A DNA stretch of 64,000 nucleotides from Xanthomarina sp. F2636L (lineage in GTDB: Bacteria > Bacteroidota > Bacteroidia > Flavobacteriales > Flavobacteriaceae), in NCBI RefSeq assembly GCF_026410195.1, contig NZ_JAPMLM010000069.1, positions 1 to 64,000 of the forward strand, given 5' to 3'. The notes under the pieces are model-generated. The model was not told the origin of the DNA and ran no database searches. It saw only the letters and a program-made list of their open reading frames with translations. The translations under genes were made by a program, and so were the position numbers. Positions 17,640 through 25,894 of this stretch are shown in pieces; position 1 is the first letter of the stretch; each line of letters starts with the position of its first letter.

Positions 17640-18885
17640 GGTTTGTAGTGGCTTCTAATTGAAAAACCTTTTTTATGAGTTCTAGGCTTTCATCTGTAGG
17701 AATTGCTTCATCTCTTAAGTGATGAGCAAAATGATTTGTAATTTTTTGAATGATATTATTACTAATAATCTCTGCTTGTTCTTCATTAAAACCAGATAAT
17801 TTTTTGCGTTGCGTATCTAATTCAGCAATTTTAAAATCGTTTAGTTTTAATTTTAAAGCTTTAATGGTTGGTGCAAATTTTCTGGTTTCTAACCAGCTAT
17901 TGAATTCTGTTTCAACCTCAACTATAATTTGCTTTGCTAAAGGAATTTGTGCCTTGCGTTTTTCTAAGGTTTCGTCAGTAATTTGAGATAAATCGTCTAA
18001 ATGGATTAGCGTTACATGTTCTAATTCGGTTACGTTATTATTGACATTTTTTGGAATAGATAAATCTAAAATTAATAACGGATTTTTAGATTGAATAAGA
18101 TGTTTGTCTACCGTTGGATTCTGTGCTCCGGTAGCCACAATTAAAACATCTGATTGATTTATTTCTTCTTGTAGATTTGAATAATCTTTTACGATTAAAT
18201 TAAATTTTCCAGCAACTTCTTCAGCTTTGTTTTTAGTCCTGTTAATTAAGGTAATATGTTCATTTTTAGTATGTTTTACAAGATTTTCACAGGTGTTTCT
18301 ACCAATTTTTCCAGTACCAAAAAGTAAGATGTTTTTATGGGTAATTTCTGGTATATTTTTCATTATATATTGAACCGAAGCGAAAGAAACAGAAGTTGCT
18401 CCAGAAGAAATATTTGTTTCAGTTTTAATACGCTTACTAGCTTGTATAACAGCATTAATTAAACGCTCTAGAAAGGCATTTAATAAGGATTCTTTTTTAG
18501 ACTTTCTGGCACTTGTTCGTAGTTGGCTAATAATTTCGAAATCTCCAAGAATCTGACTGTCTAAACCAGAACCAACTTTAAACATATGAGAAACAGCCTC
18601 CTTACCTTTAAAGATATAAGCTACATTTTGAAACTCTTCAACTGTGCCTTTGGTGTTTTCACAGAGTAATTTTATAAGCTGATAAGGGTGTTCAGCAAAA
18701 CCATATATTTCTGTTCTGTTGCATGTAGAAGTTACAATTAAACTTTCAATGCCAGCCTCTTTAGCTTGTTGTAATAAATTATTTTTAGCATGCTCGTCTA
18801 AACTAAAATGTCCTCTAACTTCGGCATCGGCTTTTTTATAACTTAAACCAATGGCATAAAAGTAAGTTGTTTTTGATGTGTTCAT
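17632..18885 (-). CDS. hemA: Glutamyl-tRNA reductase
   Basis: 417 residues from ATG at 18885 (MNTSKTTYF); an ATG three codons upstream is possible. Catalytic Cys55 is in VTSTCNRTEIYG; the region GSGLDSQILGDFEI and the NADPH-binding LLFGTGKIGRNTCENL follow, then a C-terminal dimerisation helix. It reduces glutamyl-tRNA to glutamate-1-semialdehyde, the committed step of the C5 pathway. First gene of the leftward heme operon, with a TAnnTTTG promoter box about 30 bp upstream. The next enzyme, HemL, is not in this window. Confidence 0.97.
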   Translation of the reverse strand: MNTSKTTYFYAIGLSYKKADAEVRGHFSLDEHAKNNLLQQAKEAGIESLIVTSTCNRTEIYGFAEHPYQLIKLLCENTKGTVEEFQNVAYIFKGKEAVSHMFKVGSGLDSQILGDFEIISQLRTSARKSKKESLLNAFLERLINAVIQASKRIKTETNISSGATSVSFASVQYIMKNIPEITHKNILLFGTGKIGRNTCENLVKHTKNEHITLINRTKNKAEEVAGKFNLIVKDYSNLQEEINQSDVLIVATGAQNPTVDKHLIQSKNPLLILDLSIPKNVNNNVTELEHVTLIHLDDLSQITDETLEKRKAQIPLAKQIIVEVETEFNSWLETRKFAPTIKALKLKLNDFKIAELDTQRKKLSGFNEEQAEIISNNIIQKITNHFAHHLRDEAIPTDESLELIKKVFQLEATTNHV

Positions 18886-18916
18886 ATATTCCATACCTAA
18901 CTTGGGAATTGAGGAA

Positions 18917-18924
18917 CAAATGTA
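18917..18924 (-). promoter_or_regulatory. Candidate -7 box for the hemA operon
   Basis: On the minus strand it reads TACATTTG, a perfect match to TAnnTTTG, 31 bp before the hemA ATG. A TTTG at 18956-18953 is the only -33 candidate but its 28-bp spacing is long. An inverted repeat TATCTA-TGTT-TAGATA (18925-18940) abuts the box and could be an operator. Confidence 0.5.
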
Positions 18925-19004
18925 TATCTATGTTTAGATAAAAAGTAACGCTCAAAGAACTTTAAGTGTCGTTAGTCGCTTTTTAACTATATTTTTTAAT
19001 ATTA

Positions 19005-19026
19005 TATGATAATTATCATACTTTTG
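19005..19026 (+). promoter_or_regulatory. Palindrome overlapping the araC promoter
   Basis: A perfect 16-bp palindrome TATGATAATTATCATA (19005-19020) runs into TACTTTTG (19019-19026), a match to the TAnnTTTG box. A site here would control the AraC-type gene and perhaps hemA. TGATAA/TTATCA half-sites recall Fur boxes, but the 12-bp core is shorter than the 15-bp 7-1-7 Fur form, so identity is uncertain. Confidence 0.5.
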
Positions 19027-19056
19027 CCCTTATATCAATGCTTTTAGACTGTTTAG

Positions 19057-19076
19057 TTTAGAATCAATCTAAATAA
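19057..19076 (+). promoter_or_regulatory. Iron-type operator candidate in the araC leader (shared with feoA)
   Basis: TTTAGAATCAATCTAAATAA lies 6 bp before the araC ATG and contains the inverted repeat TTTAGA-N5-TCTAAA. Nineteen of 20 bases match the minus-strand leader of feoA at 42714-42695 in the same orientation and position. The order -7 box, element, start codon is the same at both genes. Confidence 0.55.
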
Positions 19077-19082
19077 AAAAGA

Positions 19083-19991
19083 ATGAGACCAAGTTTTAGT
19101 ACTGAAAAAAATATCGCTCAAGGTTCTTTTGATGAGTTGGAAATTGAGAAAGATTTTTTTGTTCTAACTTATCGTAACGAAAGTGGAGTATTTGAAGCGC
19201 TTGATCGTGAGATAGATAGTAATTTTATACAGTTTCATTACTGCGTAAAAGGATCTAGTCAATTTGTTTTTAATAAAGGAAGATATGCTCTTGACATTCA
19301 GGATGAAAATTCGTTATTACTTTATAACCCACAGCGCGACTTGCCTATTCATTTAGTGGTGAGTCCAAATTCTTGGTTGGTTTCTGTATTAATTTCTATT
19401 AAGAAATTTCACAGTTTGTTTTCTCAGGAGGCAGATTATATAACTTTTTTGAGCGAAGATAACATCGATAAAAAATATTATAAAGACGGAAAAATTTCAC
19501 CATCCATGGCCATTGTGCTTAATCAGTTAATAAATTATAATTTAAACTCGTCTATTAAAAATCTATACTTTAAAGGAAAGGCTTATGAGTTATTGAGCTT
19601 GTATTTTAATAGAAGCGAAGAAGCTAATATTGAACAATGTCCTTTCTTAGTGGATGAAACCAATGTTATTAAAATAAGGAAAGCCAAAGACATTATAATT
19701 TCAAGAATGGCAGAGCCTCCAACTTTACAAGAATTGGCAGATGAAATTCAACTAAGTTTAAGAAAGCTGAAAGAAGGCTTTAAAGAAATTTATGGCGATT
19801 CTGTATTTAGCTTTTTATTCGATTATAAAATGGAAGTTTCTAGAAAATTATTAGAAACTGGAGACCTAAATGTTAACGAGGTTGGTTTAAAAGTGGGCTA
19901 TAGTACTTCAAGCCATTTTATTTCGGCCTTTAAAAAGAAATATGGAACTACTCCAAAAAAATATATAATGTCGGTATCTTCGCAGACTTAA
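19083..19991 (+). CDS. AraC-family transcriptional regulator
   Basis: 302 residues. The N-terminal ~190 form a ligand-binding beta domain (FIQFHYCVKGSSQFVFNKGRY is PchR-like in layout); the last ~110 hold two helix-turn-helix units (PTLQELADEIQLSLRKLKEGF and EVGLKVGYSTSSHFISAFKKKYG). It is placed between the divergent hemA operon and hemH, 73 bp upstream of hemH. PchR-type relatives respond to iron-siderophore complexes; here iron or heme status is a plausible signal, by context and by the operator-like elements in its leader. That role is inference. Confidence 0.85.
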   Translation: MRPSFSTEKNIAQGSFDELEIEKDFFVLTYRNESGVFEALDREIDSNFIQFHYCVKGSSQFVFNKGRYALDIQDENSLLLYNPQRDLPIHLVVSPNSWLVSVLISIKKFHSLFSQEADYITFLSEDNIDKKYYKDGKISPSMAIVLNQLINYNLNSSIKNLYFKGKAYELLSLYFNRSEEANIEQCPFLVDETNVIKIRKAKDIIISRMAEPPTLQELADEIQLSLRKLKEGFKEIYGDSVFSFLFDYKMEVSRKLLETGDLNVNEVGLKVGYSTSSHFISAFKKKYGTTPKKYIMSVSSQT

Positions 19992-20064
19992 ATTTATTTG
20001 CTGTTTTTTAAAAATGAAATTTCAATTTTTCATGTTCCCCAAATAGCTAAACAAAATAAAAAAT

Positions 20065-21102
20065 ATGAAAGGCGTATTATTTGTAAATCTCGGATCTCCT
20101 GAAAGTCCAACCGCTAAAGATGTTAAACCATATTTAGACGAATTTTTAATGGATGAACGCGTTATAGACGTTCCGTTTTGGGCAAGAGCTCTTATCGTAA
20201 GAGGAATTATTTTAAATACCAGACCTAAAGCATCAGCTGCTGCCTACAAAAAAATCTGGTGGGAAGAAGGCTCTCCTTTAATTGTTATCTCTGAAAGATT
20301 ACAAGCTAAGGTACAACAACAAGTTGAAAATTACCCAATAACCTTAGCCATGCGTTATGGAAGTATGACTATTAAAAAAGGCTTGCAAGAATTAGTAGAT
20401 AAAGGTGTAGATGAGGTTTTATTAGTGCCGTTATATCCGCAATTTGCTATGGCAACCACCGAAACTATTGTGGTACTTGCTGAAAAACTGAGAAAAGAGC
20501 ATTTTCCTAATTTAAAAATTACTGAGTTCCCTCCATTTTATAATGATCCTGATTATATAGATGTTTTAAGTAATAGTATTTCAACACATCTAAAGGATAA
20601 AGATTACGAACACCTCTTATTCTCTTATCACGGAGTTCCAGAACGTCATATTTTTAAAAGAGACGTTACTAAATCTCATTGTAAAATAGATGGAAGTTGT
20701 TGTATAACACCATCAAGTGCTCACGAATATTGCTACAGACACCAATGTTTTGAGGTAACTAGGTTGGTTGCTAAAAAACTGAACTTAGCACCAGGAACAT
20801 ATTCTAATAGTTTTCAATCCCGATTGGGTTTCGATCCATGGTTACAACCTCCAACCGATAGAACTATTGAACGTTTAGGAAAAGGAGGAACTAAAAATAT
20901 GGCAGTAGTAACACCTGCTTTTGTTAGCGATTGTCTTGAAACTTTAGAGGAAATTGCCATGGAAGGACAAGAAATTTTCCATGAAATTGGTGGTAAAGAA
21001 TTTACAACCATTCCGTGTTTAAATGATGATGATCCTTGGGTTAAATTACTTGCAAAATGGATTTTAAACTGGGCAGAGCCTAGTATTGCAGAACGCGTTT
21101 AA
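20065..21102 (+). CDS. hemH: Ferrochelatase
   Basis: 345 residues. Key blocks: NLGSPESP, FSYHGVPERH with catalytic His189, and SFQSRLGFDPWLQPPTD. It inserts Fe2+ into the porphyrin. Five cysteines cluster at 206, 212, 213, 223 and 228 (CKIDGSCC...YCYRHQC), just after the catalytic His, more than needed for catalysis; an internal [2Fe-2S] cluster, known from some bacterial ferrochelatases, is possible. Its TAA overlaps the ATG of the MATE gene by one base. Confidence 0.96.
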   Translation: MKGVLFVNLGSPESPTAKDVKPYLDEFLMDERVIDVPFWARALIVRGIILNTRPKASAAAYKKIWWEEGSPLIVISERLQAKVQQQVENYPITLAMRYGSMTIKKGLQELVDKGVDEVLLVPLYPQFAMATTETIVVLAEKLRKEHFPNLKITEFPPFYNDPDYIDVLSNSISTHLKDKDYEHLLFSYHGVPERHIFKRDVTKSHCKIDGSCCITPSSAHEYCYRHQCFEVTRLVAKKLNLAPGTYSNSFQSRLGFDPWLQPPTDRTIERLGKGGTKNMAVVTPAFVSDCLETLEEIAMEGQEIFHEIGGKEFTTIPCLNDDDPWVKLLAKWILNWAEPSIAERV

Positions 21103-22463
21103 TGGCAAATGTATCTTCACAAGATTTAGGGATACAGCCTATTGGAAAGCTTTTAGTTAAGCAGGCCGTTCCGGCATCCATAGGTATTTTGGTCATGTCG
21201 TTAAATATTCTTGTAGACACTATTTTTGTTGGTAACTGGATTGGCTCTACAGCCATTGCAGCTATAAATGTCGTGTTGCCTGTTTCTTTTTTTATTGCTG
21301 CTTTAGGTATGGCTATTGGTATTGGAGGTTCCTCCATTATATCCAGAGCTTTAGGTGCAGATAATATTGAGAAATCCTTAAAAACATTTGGGAATCAAAT
21401 AACCTTGACTTTGTTATTAACCGTTTCCATGGTTATTTTGGGGCTGTATTATGTGGATGCAATTATCCCTGCTTTTGGTGGAAAAGGAGCTATTTTTGAA
21501 CCTGCAAAAATATATTATACCATTATACTATATGGAATCCCATTTTTAGCTTTGTCTATGTTGGGAAATACCGTTATTAGGGCTGAAGGCAAACCAAAAT
21601 TTGCTATGTATGCCATGATGATTCCTTCTGTTGGGAACTTGTTTCTAGATTATGTGTTTATCAATATCTTAGATTTTGGTATGGAAGGAGCGGCTTGGGC
21701 TACTACTGCTGCTTACTTATTAAGTTTCGGATTTATTTCCTGGTATTTTCTTTCTAAGAATTCAGAATTAAAAATAAATTTTTCGCATTTCGGACTTCAA
21801 AGATCTATCGTTTCAGAAATTGGGTCTTTAGGTTTTGTAACCCTAGCTAGACAGGCTGTTGTAAGTGTTACTTATCTGTTTATGAATAATATTCTTTTCG
21901 ATTTAGGAGGAGAAACCTCCGTAACAGCTTATGCTATTGTTGGAAGAATGCTCATGTTTGCTTTGTTTCCCGTATTTGGTATTACTCAAGGATTTTTACC
22001 AATAGCAGGGTTTAATTATGGAGCAGGTAAATATGAAAGAGTTAGAGAATCCATAAACACAGCTATAAAATATGCCGTGTTTTTGGCAACGATTATCTTT
22101 ATACTTCTTATGATTTTCCCAGAAGCTATAACTAATCTATTTACTCAAAATCCAGAAGTACTTAAGGAAACACCAACGGCCATGAGATGGGTTTTTGCAG
22201 CCACACCTATTATTGCCATTCAACTTATTGGAGCAGCATATTTTCAGGCGATAGGGAAAGCCATTCCTGCGCTTTTGTTGACATTAACCAGACAGGGTTT
22301 CTTTTTTATTCCTTTAATTCTTATTTTACCTATGTTTTATGGTGAATTAGGTGTTTGGATGTCCTTTCCAATTTCAGATATTTTAGCAACTATTGTCACA
22401 GCTTATTATTTAAATAAGGAAATAAAATCGACGCTTTTAATTCAATCAACTGAAAAAGAATAA
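21102..22463 (+). CDS. MATE-family efflux transporter
   Basis: 453 residues, about 12 membrane helices, with MATE features: IGKLLVKQAVPASIGILVMSL at the N terminus, GMAIGIGGSSIISRALGA in the first repeat, and GITQGFLPIAGFNYGAG in the second. Exports cationic or aromatic compounds by Na+ or H+ antiport. It is translationally coupled to hemH and 13 bp before hemJ, so porphyrin or heme-related export is a reasonable but unproven idea; MATE substrates cannot be read from sequence. Confidence 0.9.
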   Translation: MANVSSQDLGIQPIGKLLVKQAVPASIGILVMSLNILVDTIFVGNWIGSTAIAAINVVLPVSFFIAALGMAIGIGGSSIISRALGADNIEKSLKTFGNQITLTLLLTVSMVILGLYYVDAIIPAFGGKGAIFEPAKIYYTIILYGIPFLALSMLGNTVIRAEGKPKFAMYAMMIPSVGNLFLDYVFINILDFGMEGAAWATTAAYLLSFGFISWYFLSKNSELKINFSHFGLQRSIVSEIGSLGFVTLARQAVVSVTYLFMNNILFDLGGETSVTAYAIVGRMLMFALFPVFGITQGFLPIAGFNYGAGKYERVRESINTAIKYAVFLATIIFILLMIFPEAITNLFTQNPEVLKETPTAMRWVFAATPIIAIQLIGAAYFQAIGKAIPALLLTLTRQGFFFIPLILILPMFYGELGVWMSFPISDILATIVTAYYLNKEIKSTLLIQSTEKE

Positions 22464-22476
22464 TTACATTTAAACT

Positions 22477-23025
22477 GTGGAATATTATAATTACATAAAA
22501 TCGCTTCATCTTATTTTTGTTATTACTTGGTTTGCAGGTTTGTTCTACATTCCAAGACTTTTTGTTTATCAAATTGAAGCATTTCATAAGTCTTCACCAG
22601 AAAAAGAAATTTTAGGAAAGCAATTGAGGCTTATGGCAAAAAGATTGTGGACTATTATAACTTGGCCTTCGGCTATTTTGGCAACCATATTTGCTGTTTG
22701 GTTATTAATTTTACAACCACAATGGCTGCAACAGCCCTGGATGCACGTTAAGTTAACTTTTGTGTTGCTTTTGTATCTCTATCAATATAAAACTCATATC
22801 TATTACAAGCAGTTACAAAATAATGTGGTTAAAAAATCGTCTAATTTCATGAGGCTTTGGAATGAAGGAGCCACATTTATACTTTTTGCAGTAGTATTTT
22901 TAGTGATTTTAAAAAGCGCCATCAATTGGGTTTTTGGTGTCATTGGTATCTTTGTTTTGGGCGTATTAATTATGTTAGGTTTTAAAATGTATAAAAGAAT
23001 TAGAGAGAAAAATCCTGATGCTTAA
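22477..23025 (+). CDS. hemJ: Protoporphyrinogen IX oxidase, HemJ type
   Basis: 182 residues starting with GTG at 22477 (no ATG fits; the reading EYYNYIKSLHLIFVITWFAGLFYIPRL needs this start). Four to five membrane helices, with His11 of SLHLIF and the conserved FMRLWNE loop before the last helix. HemJ oxidises protoporphyrinogen IX to protoporphyrin IX in the membrane. Gene order hemH-MATE-hemJ completes the last two steps of heme synthesis on this strand. No HemG or HemY is present. Confidence 0.9.
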   Translation: MEYYNYIKSLHLIFVITWFAGLFYIPRLFVYQIEAFHKSSPEKEILGKQLRLMAKRLWTIITWPSAILATIFAVWLLILQPQWLQQPWMHVKLTFVLLLYLYQYKTHIYYKQLQNNVVKKSSNFMRLWNEGATFILFAVVFLVILKSAINWVFGVIGIFVLGVLIMLGFKMYKRIREKNPDA

Positions 23026-23084
23026 CCTATAATTTCAATAGATTCATTCTTCATGTTAAATTATAATTTAAGCCAGCTTAAAAG

Positions 23085-23092
23085 TACATTTG
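23085..23092 (+). promoter_or_regulatory. Candidate -7 box before the NtrY-like kinase
   Basis: TACATTTG matches TAnnTTTG, 40 bp before the ATG at 23133. No clear -33 TTG is seen at the expected distance, so it is a candidate only. Confidence 0.4.
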
Positions 23093-23132
23093 GTTTGATT
23101 ATTGTTATATTTATCTCAGCACAATTGTAACC

Positions 23133-24587
23133 ATGTACTTAGGAAAATACTCTTTACGACTTCGCATATTTTTAGCCATGATTCTTTTGGTATTGTTAGC
23201 ATCCGTATTAATTGCTGCTGTAACAGTTTATCAATATAACGAGGAGGCTAGAGATTATCACAACGACAGGTTAGATCGAAAAGAAGAAAATATTCGGGAG
23301 AGCATTAATTATACAATTAGAGAAACAACCTATCCTGTTTCTACCGAAACCATGCCTCTAATTTTTAAAAAAGAGATTTATGAAATTGCAGCCATCCATA
23401 AACTGCAAATTAATTTATACGATTTAGATGGGGGACTCATAAAATCTTCTAGGGCAACTTTTGAAACGGATTCGCTTACAAAATGTCTCGATTCTGAAGT
23501 TTTAAATACCTTATCTAATACTATTGAGCATAGATATGTGAGCAAAACTTTCGAGAATAACCAAGCATTCTTATCTTCCTATTCTTATATTACTGATAAA
23601 AAATTCAAACCTTTAGCCATATTAAATTTACCATATCTGGAGGATGATAATTTTTTGGATAAAGAACTTAATGAGTTTCTGGAGCGCTTATCTTATGCCT
23701 ATTTGCTCATGTTGATTATAGCTATTAGTCTGGCTTATTTTCTTTCAAAATATATTACAAAATCACTTAAAACCATAAGTGATAAAATGAATGAAACCAG
23801 ACTTGAAAAGCGCAACAAAAAAATAGAAATTGAATCTTCTAGTGAAGAGATAGCAACTTTGGTAAAGTCGTATAACAGCATGATTGATCAACTAGAGGAA
23901 AGTGCTGTAAAGCTAGCCACCAGCGAACGTGAGCAAGCTTGGAGAGAGATGGCAAAACAAGTAGCTCATGAAATTAAAAACCCCTTAACACCCATGCGAT
24001 TAAGTGTGCAAAGTTTTCAGAGAAAATTTGATCCTATGGATGAAAACATTCATCAGAAAGTAGACGAATACTCAAAAACACTTATTCAACAAATAGATAC
24101 TATGAGCTCTATAGCTTCAGCGTTTTCAAACTTTGCAAAAATGCCAGCCCAACAAAATGAAATGTTGAATGTAGTAGAAATTTCGCGCTTGGCTTTAGAT
24201 ATTTTTAGTGAAGATTATATCGTGTTTCAATGTGATGAATCAGATATTATGGCCGAGTTTGATAGAACACAACTCATTCGAGTTATAACTAATTTGGTGA
24301 AAAATGGTATCCAAGCTATTCCAGAAGAGCAAGAAGATAAACTTATTGTTGTTAAATTATCAGAAGAAAAAAATCAGGTTGTTATAGAGATTTCAGATAA
24401 TGGGATTGGTATAACAGAGGAAAATAGCCAGAAGATTTTTGAGCCTAAATTTACCACAAAGAATAGTGGGATGGGACTTGGACTTGGAATGGTAAAAAAC
24501 ATTGTGGAAACTTATAAAGGAAGTATTACCTTTACATCTCAAAAAAATATAGGTACCACTTTTAAAGTGACCTTCCCAAAAAATTAA
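23133..24587 (+). CDS. Sensor histidine kinase, NtrY-like
   Basis: 484 residues: membrane helix 12-32, an extracytoplasmic sensor domain of ~150 residues, second helix 188-206, HAMP linker (207-260), HisKA box VAHEIKNPLTPMRLS with His279, and an ATPase domain with NLVKNGIQAIPE, DNGIGI and SGMGLGLGMV. AHEIKNPLTP is characteristic of the NtrY/large-sensor subgroup. No response regulator lies nearby. Followed at 15 bp by a small secreted protein, possibly co-transcribed. The signal is unknown. Confidence 0.9.
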   Translation: MYLGKYSLRLRIFLAMILLVLLASVLIAAVTVYQYNEEARDYHNDRLDRKEENIRESINYTIRETTYPVSTETMPLIFKKEIYEIAAIHKLQINLYDLDGGLIKSSRATFETDSLTKCLDSEVLNTLSNTIEHRYVSKTFENNQAFLSSYSYITDKKFKPLAILNLPYLEDDNFLDKELNEFLERLSYAYLLMLIIAISLAYFLSKYITKSLKTISDKMNETRLEKRNKKIEIESSSEEIATLVKSYNSMIDQLEESAVKLATSEREQAWREMAKQVAHEIKNPLTPMRLSVQSFQRKFDPMDENIHQKVDEYSKTLIQQIDTMSSIASAFSNFAKMPAQQNEMLNVVEISRLALDIFSEDYIVFQCDESDIMAEFDRTQLIRVITNLVKNGIQAIPEEQEDKLIVVKLSEEKNQVVIEISDNGIGITEENSQKIFEPKFTTKNSGMGLGLGMVKNIVETYKGSITFTSQKNIGTTFKVTFPKN

Positions 24588-24602
24588 CCGAAATATTAAA
24601 AT

Positions 24603-25013
24603 ATGAAATACGCCCTTTTATTATTTTTAGTAACTTTTAATCTAAGCTTATCTGCTCAGTCAGAAAAAATCACAGGCAAATACGTGAAAACGTTAAATAC
24701 AGATAGCGGAGATGTTATGACCTGGACAATTAGATTAAATTCTGATCGTACGTTTTTATACCATTTTCAAATAAATAACAAAAATGAAGAGTTAAAAGAA
24801 GAAAATGTCTTCGGCAAAGGAATCTGGAGATCTCAAAGAGGTTTAGTTTTTTTTACCACTAATGATAAAGATTTAGACAAAATTCATACTTTAAACTTTT
24901 CCAATTCTAGAGCAAGAATCCATATTGATGCTTCTAAAAATACTTTTATTGTTTTTTATGATTCTGATATTTCAGAAATAAAAGAATTGGAGCTTTTAAA
25001 GGAAGCTAATTAA
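24603..25013 (+). CDS. Small secreted protein, paralogue of the one at 32180-32602
   Basis: 136 residues with a signal peptide (about 1-19, ending SAQ). The mature part is a compact beta-rich domain with KITGKY, NVFGKGIW, VFFTTNDKD and TLNFSNSRARI. The protein at 32180-32602 has the same blocks in the same order (TITGTY, NIFGKGTW, VHFTTIETD, TLDLNHTQARF). The pattern suggests a lipocalin-like barrel, but I cannot name the family. Sits between the NtrY-like kinase and the enoyl-CoA hydratase gene (16 bp). Confidence 0.75.
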   Translation: MKYALLLFLVTFNLSLSAQSEKITGKYVKTLNTDSGDVMTWTIRLNSDRTFLYHFQINNKNEELKEENVFGKGIWRSQRGLVFFTTNDKDLDKIHTLNFSNSRARIHIDASKNTFIVFYDSDISEIKELELLKEAN

Positions 25014-25029
25014 CATAAAATAATACAAA

Positions 25030-25812
25030 ATGAGTTACGAAAATATCTTAGTTGATTTCCAAAATGGAATTTCGACACTTACCATTAACAGACCTAGTAA
25101 ACTGAATGCTTTAAACAAAGCTACAATTCAGGAATTACATGATGCTTTAGACGCAGCAAATAAAGATGCCAATACCAAAGTTATTATCCTTACAGGAAGT
25201 GGCGAGAAAGCTTTTGTGGCAGGAGCAGATATTAGCGAGTTTGCACATTTCGATGTTTCAAATGGAGGTAAACTGGCAGCCAAAGGTCAAGAGTTATTAT
25301 TCGATTTTGTTGAAAATCTATCTACTCCAGTAATTGCTGCCGTTAATGGTTTTGCACTTGGAGGAGGTTTGGAATTAGCCATGGCTTGTCATTTTAGATT
25401 AGCTAGCGATAATGCCAAAATGGGATTGCCAGAAACATCTCTTGGAGTTATTCCAGGTTACGGTGGGACTCAACGTTTACCACAATTAGTTGGAAAAGGA
25501 CGCGCTATGGAAATGATTATGACGGCTGGAATGATTGACGCCAATCAAGCGCAAGCTTATGGCTTGGTAAATCATATTACAAGTCCAGAAGAGCTGTTGT
25601 CACTTGCTGAAAAAATTGCAGGTAAAATCATGCGAAATTCTTCTGTAGCCATAAAAGGAGCAATTAAAGCTGTTAACGCTAATTTTAAAGATAGCGTGGA
25701 TGGGTATCAGGTAGAAATTGAGGAGTTTGGAAACTGTTTTGGAACCGAAGATTTCACAGAAGGAACTACAGCCTTTTTAGAAAAACGTAAAGCAGATTTT
25801 CCTGGAAAATAA
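25030..25812 (+). CDS. Enoyl-CoA hydratase/isomerase family protein
   Basis: 260 residues, the classical crotonase length. Oxyanion-hole and catalytic blocks: AFVAGADISEF (63-72), FALGGGLELAMAC (Glu115) and GLPETSLGVIPGYGGTQRL (Glu135). Both catalytic glutamates are kept, which fits a 2-enoyl-CoA hydratase of fatty-acid oxidation. No other beta-oxidation genes are adjacent, so the exact substrate is open. A bidirectional terminator follows. Confidence 0.92.
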   Translation: MSYENILVDFQNGISTLTINRPSKLNALNKATIQELHDALDAANKDANTKVIILTGSGEKAFVAGADISEFAHFDVSNGGKLAAKGQELLFDFVENLSTPVIAAVNGFALGGGLELAMACHFRLASDNAKMGLPETSLGVIPGYGGTQRLPQLVGKGRAMEMIMTAGMIDANQAQAYGLVNHITSPEELLSLAEKIAGKIMRNSSVAIKGAIKAVNANFKDSVDGYQVEIEEFGNCFGTEDFTEGTTAFLEKRKADFPGK

Positions 25813-25837
25813 TTCTAGTATAAAATCTGTTAAATAC

Positions 25838-25873
25838 AAAAAAGCGATTTCAAATAATGAAATCGCTTTTTTT
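25838..25873. terminator. Bidirectional intrinsic terminator
   Basis: A-rich/T-rich flanked hairpin: AAAAAAGCGATTTCA and its exact complement TGAAATCGCTTTTTT around a 5-nt loop (25853-25857). It serves both the rightward hydratase gene and the leftward S46 peptidase gene, which end on either side. Confidence 0.92.
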
Positions 25874-25894
25874 ATTTATTATAACTAGATAAAA

